8,749 nucleotides of DNA from an uncultured Anaerolineaceae bacterium. Lineage in GTDB: Bacteria > Chloroflexota > Anaerolineae > Anaerolineales > Anaerolineaceae. The stretch spans positions 1-8,749 of the forward strand of contig CALCQT010000473.1 in NCBI GenBank assembly GCA_937894825.1, read 5' to 3'. The notes below the pieces were generated by a model. It did no database searches. It saw only the letters and a program-made list of their open reading frames with translations, and was not told the DNA's origin. A program made the translations under genes and the position numbers. Below are positions 1-6,749 of the stretch, in pieces. Numbering within the stretch: the stretch's first letter is position 1; each line of letters starts with the position of its first letter.

Positions 1-1898
1 CAAGCCTTCGTCGCCATTACGTTCACCGTCTTCCGCGTGTTCGTGATCGTACAGCCTTTACTGCCTCCTGTACCGGCAACCGTACATTCTCCTCCCGATG
101 GATCAGCTGTAAAGCCATCCGGCACTTTCGCCGTAAACACCAAGGGCGTCCCGCTTGCCGTCCCCTCCTTCACCGTGTAGACATAGGGCGTCCCGGAAGC
201 ATCCGCCACCGGCACATTGTTCCACGTCACCGTACCGCCAGCCGGTATAAGCTGTGGAACCCCGTAGGCCGCCGTTCCCTGATAGAGCTGGAACCACAGC
301 GCCGGCGCCGTCTCTCCTGCTCCTAATCCGGACCAGGTTTTCGTCGCCGTCACATTCATCACGTTGACCTTATTGATGACCTCAACGACAATATCATCCA
401 TCTCATCATCCACTGCAGTCTCTTCTTCGACCGTGAACGTGGCAGGGAGCGTCACCGGAGGATTGTTCCCAATTTTGACTGTAGTCAGGTGATTCCCTGC
501 GGTTGTTTCCGTAACGGTATAGACGCCTTCGTACCTGAGATTCGTAATAAGGGAGGTTGCTACCCCACCCTTCCGTATATATGTTTGGTTATAATTTTGC
601 GGTCCGGTAATCGTAATGCTAAACGCTTCATCAGAGCCTGTGATCGGATTCCCGTCAACATCCTGCAGCGTCTTTTTGACTTCCAGCAGCACCGGATCCA
701 CGATCGGATCCGGAAAATCGGCCGTGTGCTCAGCCCCATCTGCCCCTGTATAAGTGATCTGGGCGTCCTGGTTCGTGTAGAAGAGGTCGCCGTCCGGTAC
801 GGTTGGCACAGCGGTCAGGATATCGTCGTCAATTTCAAGCCGGTAGATGATCTCGGCATAACGAATATCCGAACCGGCAGAAACAGGCTCAATGAGCGTC
901 GGGATATTCCAGATAACGTTTTTGAGATTGTCTGCGTTTACAGTCCCTCCATTTGGACTGATGGAAATAATCGCAGAAACTGGCCCAAGCGTCGCAAACC
1001 CGGACCCCATTGGATCATCCACTTCCGCATCTGCCATCGAAGATTTAATACTGTTTGCGATGTCCTCAAATTTCTGTTGAAGATCACTTTGGTCTGCCGT
1101 ATAACTATACCCGGCTCCGGATGAAAGCTGATCGATAACATTCGTCCCACCAGTGTCGGTATCCAGTGCAATAGTGTAAATTTTATATCCGTCTCCTTTT
1201 GCCAGGTCAGCCTGAGCAATCGCTCGGGTACCATGGATCAGATCGTACATCTGGGGATTCTGCGACGGGGTACAACTGGGGTAACCATCACAACTATAGG
1301 TTGGGACGCCATCTGTAAGCAGGACAATATATTTAAAATCCTTTACTCCGCTGCCATCCAGCAAAGTACGGGCATTATACAGACCACCTTGCGTAAAGGT
1401 GTATGCAGTCCCGGTAACTGAAAGCCCATTAATTGTGTTTACCAGGGTGGTGGCCGTGTTGGGGGGATCCGGGAATCCATTCAGATGTGTCGTTACACCA
1501 CTACCGAAAGAGACCAGCGCGATCCGGACGTTGGTGGTGCCACTGGGCAGCAATGTATTGACGAATATTCCTGCGGCTGCTTTGGCGGCTGCCAATTTCG
1601 CTGTAGTCATACTTGTTGAGAGATCCATGACCAGCACAATATCTGTGCTCTTCGGTTTGTCCCTGGCTTCCACGCGCAGCGTAATATCCCAGGTGTTGAC
1701 CATGCCATCAACCGGTTCCGCTGCTTTATAGGTTCTGACTTCACCTGGTTCTAAAGGCAGTTCATCCTTCTGGATAAGATCCCCATAAGAACTTCCTTGT
1801 TGTGCCAGGGTAACCTGTTCAGGCGTCCGATTAAGCCAAATTAGTCCGACTGTCAAAATAATGACTAACACTGCACCAATGGTCATTTTGTTTTTCAT
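1..1898 (-). CDS. Secreted VWA-domain surface protein with tandem Cna_B-like domains (3' end beyond window)
   Basis: This is the N-terminal part of a large cell-surface protein. The frame stays open for 632 codons and runs off the left edge without a stop. The ATG at 1898 is preceded by a good Shine-Dalgarno (GGAGGT, 1904-1909) five bases upstream. Residues 7-22 form a hydrophobic signal or anchor segment. Residues about 85-285 are a von Willebrand factor A domain with a MIDAS motif (D92-L-S94-T-S96), a threonine-rich loop near 162-167 and LLTDG with D196. Two Cna_B-like beta domains follow at about 402-512 and 514-622. Each has the Lys/Glu/Asn set typical of self-formed isopeptide bonds: K408 or K409, E464 and N509, then K520, E578 and N620. 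A third repeat starts at 625. Such proteins act as adhesins or pilus-tip proteins. The ligand is unknown, and any sortase signal would lie outside the window. C203/C209 and C605/C616 could form disulfides. Thr codon use shifts sharply to ACG in the second Cna_B domain. Confidence 0.9.
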   Translation of the reverse strand, partial: MKNKMTIGAVLVIILTVGLIWLNRTPEQVTLAQQGSSYGDLIQKDELPLEPGEVRTYKAAEPVDGMVNTWDITLRVEARDKPKSTDIVLVMDLSTSMTTAKLAAAKAAAGIFVNTLLPSGTTNVRIALVSFGSGVTTHLNGFPDPPNTATTLVNTINGLSVTGTAYTFTQGGLYNARTLLDGSGVKDFKYIVLLTDGVPTYSCDGYPSCTPSQNPQMYDLIHGTRAIAQADLAKGDGYKIYTIALDTDTGGTNVIDQLSSGAGYSYTADQSDLQQKFEDIANSIKSSMADAEVDDPMGSGFATLGPVSAIISISPNGGTVNADNLKNVIWNIPTLIEPVSAGSDIRYAEIIYRLEIDDDILTAVPTVPDGDLFYTNQDAQITYTGADGAEHTADFPDPIVDPVLLEVKKTLQDVDGNPITGSDEAFSITITGPQNYNQTYIRKGGVATSLITNLRYEGVYTVTETTAGNHLTTVKIGNNPPVTLPATFTVEEETAVDDEMDDIVVEVINKVNVMNVTATKTWSGLGAGETAPALWFQLYQGTAAYGVPQLIPAGGTVTWNNVPVADASGTPYVYTVKEGTASGTPLVFTAKVPDGFTADPSGGECTVAGTGGSKGCTITNTRKTVNVMATKA

Positions 1899-1903
1899 TG
1901 AAT

Positions 1904-1948
1904 ACCTCCGACCAAATCAGTTATAAAAATCTTCTTTTTAGCAACCAA
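1904..1948 (-). promoter_or_regulatory. Candidate promoter and ribosome binding site of the VWA/Cna_B gene
   Basis: Read on the minus strand, TTGGTT (1943-1948) and TATAAC (1920-1925) are separated by 17 bases. The -10 match is good (5 of 6 to TATAAT) and the -35 match is poor (only TTG). Transcription would begin near 1913, giving a very short leader that still contains the GGAGGT ribosome binding site at 1904-1909. The ribosome site is secure. The promoter is only a motif match in AT-rich DNA, where chance matches are common. Confidence 0.3.
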
Positions 1949-2093
1949 TAAATAAACACCTGTGCCTTTTGCAATTTTCCGGAACAGCGAAACGTTCGCA
2001 GAAAATTTCACTTTCACATACCTCTCGATAACTCTTGGCAATTAAACTGTCTTAAATTAATACTGCAATTTACGTACCATATTAAACCCGAAT

Positions 2094-2108
2094 TTAAATG
2101 TCATTTAA
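2094..2108. repeat. Small inverted repeat in the divergent intergenic region
   Basis: TTAAATG and CATTTAA form a perfect 7-bp inverted repeat around a single T. The one-base centre makes a hairpin unlikely, so a binding site for a dimeric regulator is the better reading. It lies about 200 bases upstream of the surface protein start. In DNA this AT-rich such a repeat can occur by chance. Confidence 0.25.
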
Positions 2109-2361
2109 TATCGAAAGATATTCGTATAGCTGTAGTCATTATCAGCCTCATATAACTCAGTTATTTTCCTAAAACACGGCCGCCAGAACACAAATAGCAT
2201 TCGAGATGGCGATTTTTTTTCTTTGTCAGTTTCCAAAATCATCCAGTAAGCCGATCATATTACAGGAAAATTCAAACTCAAAAAGTCGCTTATATATCTT
2301 TTCCTAAGAATATTTGCCGAAATTAAGTTAATATAAACTAACGCATAACATCCTGCGAAAT

Positions 2362-2388
2362 AGCAGAATGATCTGCTCAGGCCTTTTT
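2362..2388 (+). terminator. Weak hairpin followed by a T-run
   Basis: AGCAGA (2362-2367) pairs perfectly with TCTGCT (2372-2377) across a four-base loop, and five T residues follow at 2384-2388. The stem is short and six bases separate it from the T-run, so as an intrinsic terminator it is weak. No known plus-strand gene lies upstream of it. If it works, it would end a short plus-strand transcript from the AT-rich region, such as a small RNA or a leader. Confidence 0.2.
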
Positions 2389-2724
2389 CTTCGCTTACTA
2401 AACAGAAGCGCAAGCACATTATTTTGTTCACTCGGCGAGAACCAATTCAGCCGTGTTATACAATGGCAGAAAAAGCGGAAGTCAAGAAAAAACCTGGCGG
2501 AGGGTCCACTTTGGTTAAACGCCTTAAATCCTGCCCAAATCTGATTGGTAAAAAAGCGCAGCGACCCATTTTTCCGGTTACCTTTTCAGCTTCTAACCGC
2601 TTGCGGAGCTTAAATTTTCCTCACGGAAGCTAGGCGAACTATACAGAAACCTGGTTGCGGAATAGAATTAACCATTAAAGCAGCGCCCTGCACAATCAAC
2701 AGTAAACGGAAAGGAGTGGAGCGC

Positions 2725-3426
2725 ATGGCAAATAAAATTCTGATCGTGGATGACGACGTCCTGCTGCGCCGCAGTCTTGCATTCAACCTGGAAAAGAGCG
2801 GCTTTCAGACCAACACAGCCGAAAACGCTGAAGACGCACTGGCAATCATCCAAATTGATCAGCCGGATCTGATCCTGCTGGACATCGGCTTGCCCGGCAT
2901 GGACGGCCTGGATGCAATCGCCAGCATTCATGCCCAAAAGAGTATCCCGGTCATTTTCCTGACAGCACGCCGCGGCGGAAGCGATCAGGTCATGGGCCTG
3001 AACGCCGGAGCGGACGACTACATTATGAAACCTTTTGATTTTGAGGTGCTCCTGGCACGGGTCAAAGCGGTCTTACGCCGGCGGGAACCGGTTGAACCCA
3101 TCCCGAACGAGGGCAAACTTGACGCCGGTGACCTGACCATTGATTTTTCACAGCACAGCGCACAGATCAGTGGACGAGCACTGGAATTGTCCCCGAAGGA
3201 GTTTGACCTCCTGTCCGCACTGGCTTTTGAAGCGGATCATGTTATCAGTACCGATAATTTGTTAAAGCGTGTCTGGGGCGCTGAGTATACCGGTGAGCCC
3301 CAGGTTTTGTATGTTCACATCCGCTGGCTGCGTGGAAAAGTGGAAACCGATCCGGACAACCCACGCTATATTCAAACGATTCGGGGTGTCGGTTACAAAT
3401 TTGTCTCTCAACCAGAACCTGCATGA
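2725..3426 (+). CDS. OmpR/PhoB-family response regulator
   Basis: This is a DNA-binding response regulator of 233 residues, a normal length for the family. Residues 1-118 are a receiver domain with acidic residues D9-D11, phospho-acceptor D53 (in LLDIGLPGMDG), T80 and K102 (in the KPF motif). Residues about 130-228 are an OmpR-type winged helix; LSPKEFDLL, the recognition-helix region near 190-205 and the closing IRGVGYKF are all typical. I chose ATG 2725 over the in-frame GTG at 2716 because AAGGAG (2711-2716) sits eight bases before it and overlaps the GTG. The stop overlaps the start of the next gene (ATGA), so the two are translationally coupled. Its partner is almost certainly the adjacent kinase. 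Possible targets include the downstream htrA-like gene, the divergent surface protein gene and its own promoter, by analogy with CpxR or CssR; this is inference. Confidence 0.96.
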   Translation: MANKILIVDDDVLLRRSLAFNLEKSGFQTNTAENAEDALAIIQIDQPDLILLDIGLPGMDGLDAIASIHAQKSIPVIFLTARRGGSDQVMGLNAGADDYIMKPFDFEVLLARVKAVLRRREPVEPIPNEGKLDAGDLTIDFSQHSAQISGRALELSPKEFDLLSALAFEADHVISTDNLLKRVWGAEYTGEPQVLYVHIRWLRGKVETDPDNPRYIQTIRGVGYKFVSQPEPA

Positions 3427-4868
3427 AAAGCCTGAAGACCCAATTTATTCTCAGTCATATTCTGCCCGTCATCGTTACGATTCCATTAATCGCAATGGCG
3501 TTGTCTTACGCCATGAAGACACACTATATTCTTAAAGATATGAAAAAGACCATCACGTATCAGGCAAATTTGATCCGGGACTACGCTGAATGGTCTCCCG
3601 AAATCTGGATGGACAAAGTTTCGGCGGACGAATTCATCCGCGAAATCCGTCCGCAACTGGTGACCGGCGTTATCCTCTTCGACAAAGCCTGGAATTTGCT
3701 CGCTTTTTCAGATAATGGCATGGTCGAGAAGGCACCGGAGAACTGCTGTAATCATATGCCGACGTTCGGGCAAACGAATATGCAGCCGATTCTGAATATT
3801 TCAGCCTACAATCCATTTCACAAAACGGATGATTTTATCGAGATGATGGTACCGGTTTCCAATAATCAGAATGAACTCCTGGGAATCATCCGTTTGAACC
3901 TGCCGGACGATTACTTTGAAGAACAACTGGATCAGACCTCCGGACAGATCATCTTAATTCTGATTTGCGGCATTGTGCTGGGTATTCTGATCGGCCTGTT
4001 CAACGCGGTATCGCTGGAAAAAAGCCTGAACCGGACCGCCAACGCAATTTTGGAACTCTCGACCGGCGTGCGGGACAATCCGCTGCCGGAGACCGGACCG
4101 AAAGAAATTGCGCAGCTTTCCGTGGCGTTCAATCAACTGGCTGAAAAACTGAAATCTTCTGAACAGAAAAGGACCAAACTGGTCTCCTTCTTAACCCATG
4201 AACTGGGACGTCCGCTGGGAGCGCTTTCCTCCGCCGTCGATTCGCTGTCGCTCGGCGCTTATCAGGATGAGCAACTAACCCGCGATCTGACCCGCGGTAT
4301 GAAAAATGAGGTGAAACGGCTGGAATTACTGGTCGGCGATCTCTCCATTCTGCGGGAAGAATCCGATCCGCAAAACCAGTATCTCTTCAGCAGGGTTGAT
4401 TTGACCCGATGGTTAATGGAGAGTTACCAATATTGGGCGGAATTTGCGATGAGTAAGGGCGTCAGCCTGATCAATGAAATCGCGGTCGATTTACCTGCGG
4501 TCGAGATGGACCCCTTCCGCTTTCACCAGGCTGTCGGCAACCTGCTCAGTAATGCGATAAAATATTCGCCCAAAGGGGGACGCGTGATTTTACGTGCCGG
4601 GGTCAACGGAGAAGAGATTCAAATTAACGTAATTGATTTTGGACCGGGGATTTCAGAGGCAGATTTGCCCAATATTTTCAACTCCTTTTATCGGGGAACA
4701 GAAAAAAAACGCTTTACGCAAGGAATGGGATTGGGTCTTGCAATCGCAAAAGAAGTCATCAAAGCGCATAAAGGAAAGATCACTGTCAACAGCGTCCCGG
4801 GAGAAGGCAGTACCTTTACCATCCATCTGCCTTTCCCATCTTCAGAAACTGACCCTGATCAGCCATAA
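3423..4868 (+). CDS. Transmembrane sensor histidine kinase
   Basis: This 481-residue kinase is the likely phosphodonor for the regulator encoded just upstream, with which it overlaps by 4 bp. Order of parts: TM helix 8-30, an extracytoplasmic sensor domain of about 140 residues (31-173), TM helix 174-195, HAMP linker (about 193-246), a HisKA dimerisation domain (247-310) with phospho-acceptor H259, and an HATPase_c domain (360-471). The ATP-binding boxes are intact: N377 in NLLSNAIKYS, DFGPGI with D405, and GMGLGLAIAK at 434-443. The H-box reads HELGRPL instead of the usual HELRTPL. The histidine and the following Glu are kept, so kinase activity should be retained. From memory, this variant is frequent in Chloroflexota kinases. 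The sensor domain carries an ENCCNHM cluster (C108, C109, H111, M112) that could bind metal or sense redox state. The signal is not known. Confidence 0.95.
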   Translation: MKSLKTQFILSHILPVIVTIPLIAMALSYAMKTHYILKDMKKTITYQANLIRDYAEWSPEIWMDKVSADEFIREIRPQLVTGVILFDKAWNLLAFSDNGMVEKAPENCCNHMPTFGQTNMQPILNISAYNPFHKTDDFIEMMVPVSNNQNELLGIIRLNLPDDYFEEQLDQTSGQIILILICGIVLGILIGLFNAVSLEKSLNRTANAILELSTGVRDNPLPETGPKEIAQLSVAFNQLAEKLKSSEQKRTKLVSFLTHELGRPLGALSSAVDSLSLGAYQDEQLTRDLTRGMKNEVKRLELLVGDLSILREESDPQNQYLFSRVDLTRWLMESYQYWAEFAMSKGVSLINEIAVDLPAVEMDPFRFHQAVGNLLSNAIKYSPKGGRVILRAGVNGEEIQINVIDFGPGISEADLPNIFNSFYRGTEKKRFTQGMGLGLAIAKEVIKAHKGKITVNSVPGEGSTFTIHLPFPSSETDPDQP

Positions 4869-5069
4869 GCGCTTTGAACATCAGTCTGCAGTCAGTTTAA
4901 GGTAAAAATAATCATCAGAGGCGGCAGCGTTAACAAATCCCTAATGTTTCGGTAGTAATCTTAATAACTAGATAAGAGGATTTTTCTTATCATAAATTTA
5001 TATGCAAGGCTTTTACAAGAAGAAGGGAAAAAGAGGATTCCAAGAAATGGAGGCAAGGGAAAAAGAAAT
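4869..5069 (+). promoter_or_regulatory. Intergenic region upstream of the htrA-like gene, with inverted repeat
   Basis: This 201-bp gap between kinase and protease genes suggests that the protease gene has its own promoter. GATAAGA (4971-4977) and TCTTATC (4985-4991) form a perfect 7-bp inverted repeat with a seven-base spacer, about 80 bases before the start codon. It is AT-rich and has no T-run after it, so it fits an operator better than a terminator. I see no clear -35/-10 pair. The ribosome binding site is probably AGGGA (5056-5060), nine bases before ATG 5070. A stronger GGAGG at 5049-5053 is sixteen bases away, which is longer than usual. Confidence 0.35.
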
Positions 5070-6656
5070 ATGAAAAAAACAACAAAAGTTTTGGGAATTG
5101 CAATCCTGACAATTCTCATCGTAAGTCTGGTGGCATTCAGCCCATCACGCGCGCAGGAGCAGCTGACAGAATCGGATGTCGCACAAGCCAAAGTCTCTCT
5201 CAGCAGTTTATATGACCAGATCAATCCGTCGATTGTCTATATTTCTGTGGCGGTTCCGGCCGGGCAGTCCTCCAGCAATAATTTGACCATCCCATGGGAC
5301 CAGAATTTTGATTTCAGGGATCTTCTTCCTTACATTGAACAACAACAAAACCAGGAAACACCTGAACAGGATAGCCCTGAAACGACAGAGCGAATGACTT
5401 ATGGTTCCGGTACCGGCTTTGTTTGGGATACCGAAGGGCATATCGTAACCAATAATCATGTGGTCGAAGACGCTGCTGAAATCACAATTACCTATTATGA
5501 TGGCATCGTACGTGACGCGTCCATTGTCGGAACAGACCCGGACAGTGATCTGGCTGTTTTGAAAATCGAAGATTTTCGTCCGGAGATTCAGCCAGTCACG
5601 ATGGGTGATTCCACTTCGGTGAAAACAGGCGATTTCGTCGCGGCAATCGGGAATCCTTTCGGCAATAACGGAACGATGACCCAAGGGATCGTCTCTGCGC
5701 TGGGGCGCAGTTTTACACTCGAGTCAGGTGCCACAGAGACGGGTCATTATACGATTCCTGACATGATCCAGACGGATGCCGCCATCAACCCCGGAAACTC
5801 CGGCGGTGTCTTGATCAATCTGAACGGCGAAGTGGTCGGCGTGGTCAATTCCTTTGCTTCGTCCACCTATTCCTCCGCAGGGATCGGGTATGCGATTCCG
5901 GCAGCGCTGGCCAATCGGGTTGTCCCGCAATTGATCGCTGAAGGTTTTTACCAACACGCCTGGATTGGTATCAGCGGGATCGCCCTGACACCGGATATCA
6001 ACGCAGCGTTGGAGCTGGATCATGATCAGCGCGGCGCGTTCGTCCAGACTGTGCAGAAAAACAGCCCGGCTGAAGCCGCAGGTATCGTCGGCGGCAGCGA
6101 GACGATTAAAATTAGCAACAGCTCCATTTACAGTGACGGCGACATTGTCACAAAAATTGATGATGTGGATGTGAAAGGTATGGATGATATCATCGCTTAT
6201 CTGGCCTCCCACACCAGCGTCGGCGACACCATCACACTGCATGTTCTGCGGGATGGATCAGAAATCGATGTGCCGGTGACGCTTTCCGCCCGCCCGACCA
6301 GCGCGGAACGGACGCAGGCTGCGCAGACAACCGAAGAGCAGAAAGCAAGCGGAAACGCCTGGCTTGGCACCTACGTTAAAGATATTACCGCGGCCGATGC
6401 TGAGAAAATCGGTATTCCGGAAGATACTGAAGGCGCTCTGATCTACCAGGTAACCAAAGACAGCCCGGCGGATGACGCAGCTCTGCAGGAAAACGACGTG
6501 ATCGTGAAAATTGATGGGACTGCCATTCGTAATGTGCAAGGATTGAAAAACGAACTGGCCAAATACTTCCCGGGCGAACGGATCACACTGACCATTCTGC
6601 GCGGCGGCGAGGAGCAGGAAGTCCGGCTGACGCTGGGGACTACCGCCACACGCTAA
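5070..6656 (+). CDS. HtrA/DegP-like secreted serine protease with two PDZ domains
   Basis: This is an S1C-family (trypsin-fold) serine protease of 528 residues, expected to degrade or refold damaged proteins outside the membrane. Residues 1-28 are a signal peptide (MKK start, hydrophobic core 8-22, likely cleavage after S-R-A28); a retained membrane anchor is also possible. The protease domain spans about 40-290 with the full catalytic triad: H130 (TNNHVV), D160 (SDLAVLKI) and S244 (GNSGG). Residues 77-110 form a long Q/E/P-rich insertion, comparable in place to the LA loop of DegP. PDZ1 lies at about 297-405 and contains an extra Gly/Ser/Ile-rich stretch (341-355). PDZ2 lies at about 430-523. 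Two PDZ domains match the DegP/DegQ layout rather than the one-PDZ DegS type. The position directly after a two-component operon fits control by envelope stress. The gene ends before a strong hairpin at 6693. Confidence 0.95.
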   Translation: MKKTTKVLGIAILTILIVSLVAFSPSRAQEQLTESDVAQAKVSLSSLYDQINPSIVYISVAVPAGQSSSNNLTIPWDQNFDFRDLLPYIEQQQNQETPEQDSPETTERMTYGSGTGFVWDTEGHIVTNNHVVEDAAEITITYYDGIVRDASIVGTDPDSDLAVLKIEDFRPEIQPVTMGDSTSVKTGDFVAAIGNPFGNNGTMTQGIVSALGRSFTLESGATETGHYTIPDMIQTDAAINPGNSGGVLINLNGEVVGVVNSFASSTYSSAGIGYAIPAALANRVVPQLIAEGFYQHAWIGISGIALTPDINAALELDHDQRGAFVQTVQKNSPAEAAGIVGGSETIKISNSSIYSDGDIVTKIDDVDVKGMDDIIAYLASHTSVGDTITLHVLRDGSEIDVPVTLSARPTSAERTQAAQTTEEQKASGNAWLGTYVKDITAADAEKIGIPEDTEGALIYQVTKDSPADDAALQENDVIVKIDGTAIRNVQGLKNELAKYFPGERITLTILRGGEEQEVRLTLGTTATR

Positions 6657-6692
6657 GGCATTTATCCTTTCAACAAACTTAGATCGCATTGC

Positions 6693-6731
6693 AACAAGAA
6701 CGTGCCCGGGTTTTCCGGGCACGTTCTTGTT
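6693..6731. terminator. Bidirectional terminator between convergent genes
   Basis: The arms 6693-6709 and 6715-6731 pair perfectly over 17 bp, with a GC-rich core (GTGCCCGG) and a five-base loop. The hairpin lies 36 bases after the protease stop and 18 bases beyond the 3' end of the flavoprotein gene on the other strand, so it can serve both transcripts. There is no long T-run outside the stem. The T-rich part (TTCTTGTT) is the outer end of the stem itself. Confidence 0.8.
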
Positions 6732-6749
6732 ATAAGTTCTTTCCTTGTC

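Larger units (their letters stand above)
1899..2724. other. Long AT-rich intergenic region between divergent genes
   Basis: About 0.8 kb separates the minus-strand surface protein gene from the plus-strand response regulator gene. Up to about 2420 it is strongly AT-rich and has no open frame worth calling. It contains a 7-bp inverted repeat around one central base (TTAAATG/CATTTAA, 2094-2108) and a hairpin with a T-run (2362-2388). From about 2424 to 2635 base composition is more balanced, and a 69-codon TTG-initiated frame is open, but it has no ribosome binding site and no recognisable domain. I see no convincing sigma-70 promoter before the response regulator gene; a TATACA at 2640-2645 has only a poor -35 partner. 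The region must hold the promoters of both flanking transcripts, and could also carry regulator-binding sites or a small RNA. Confidence 0.6.

Noticed and set aside
489..1124. 211-codon open frame on the plus strand
   Set aside because: It lies opposite the clear VWA/Cna_B coding frame, has no family features, and is explained as an antisense shadow.
2182..2221. Possible terminator: short CGCCA/TGGCG pairing followed by eight T residues
   Set aside because: The stem is only five pairs across a loop of about twenty bases, and no plus-strand gene lies upstream.
2588..2630. AGCTTC/GAAGCT inverted arms before the response regulator gene
   Set aside because: Six-base arms separated by about thirty bases are expected by chance, and the enclosed sequence gives no stable fold that I can see.
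2424..2633. 69-codon plus-strand frame starting with TTG, with an internal ATG at 2463
   Set aside because: No ribosome binding site before either start, no recognisable domain, and the frame is short enough to arise by chance. I kept it only as part of the intergenic description.
5724..6242. 172-codon minus-strand frame inside the protease gene
   Set aside because: The plus strand carries the catalytic serine motif and PDZ1 here, so the antisense frame is a by-product of codon bias.
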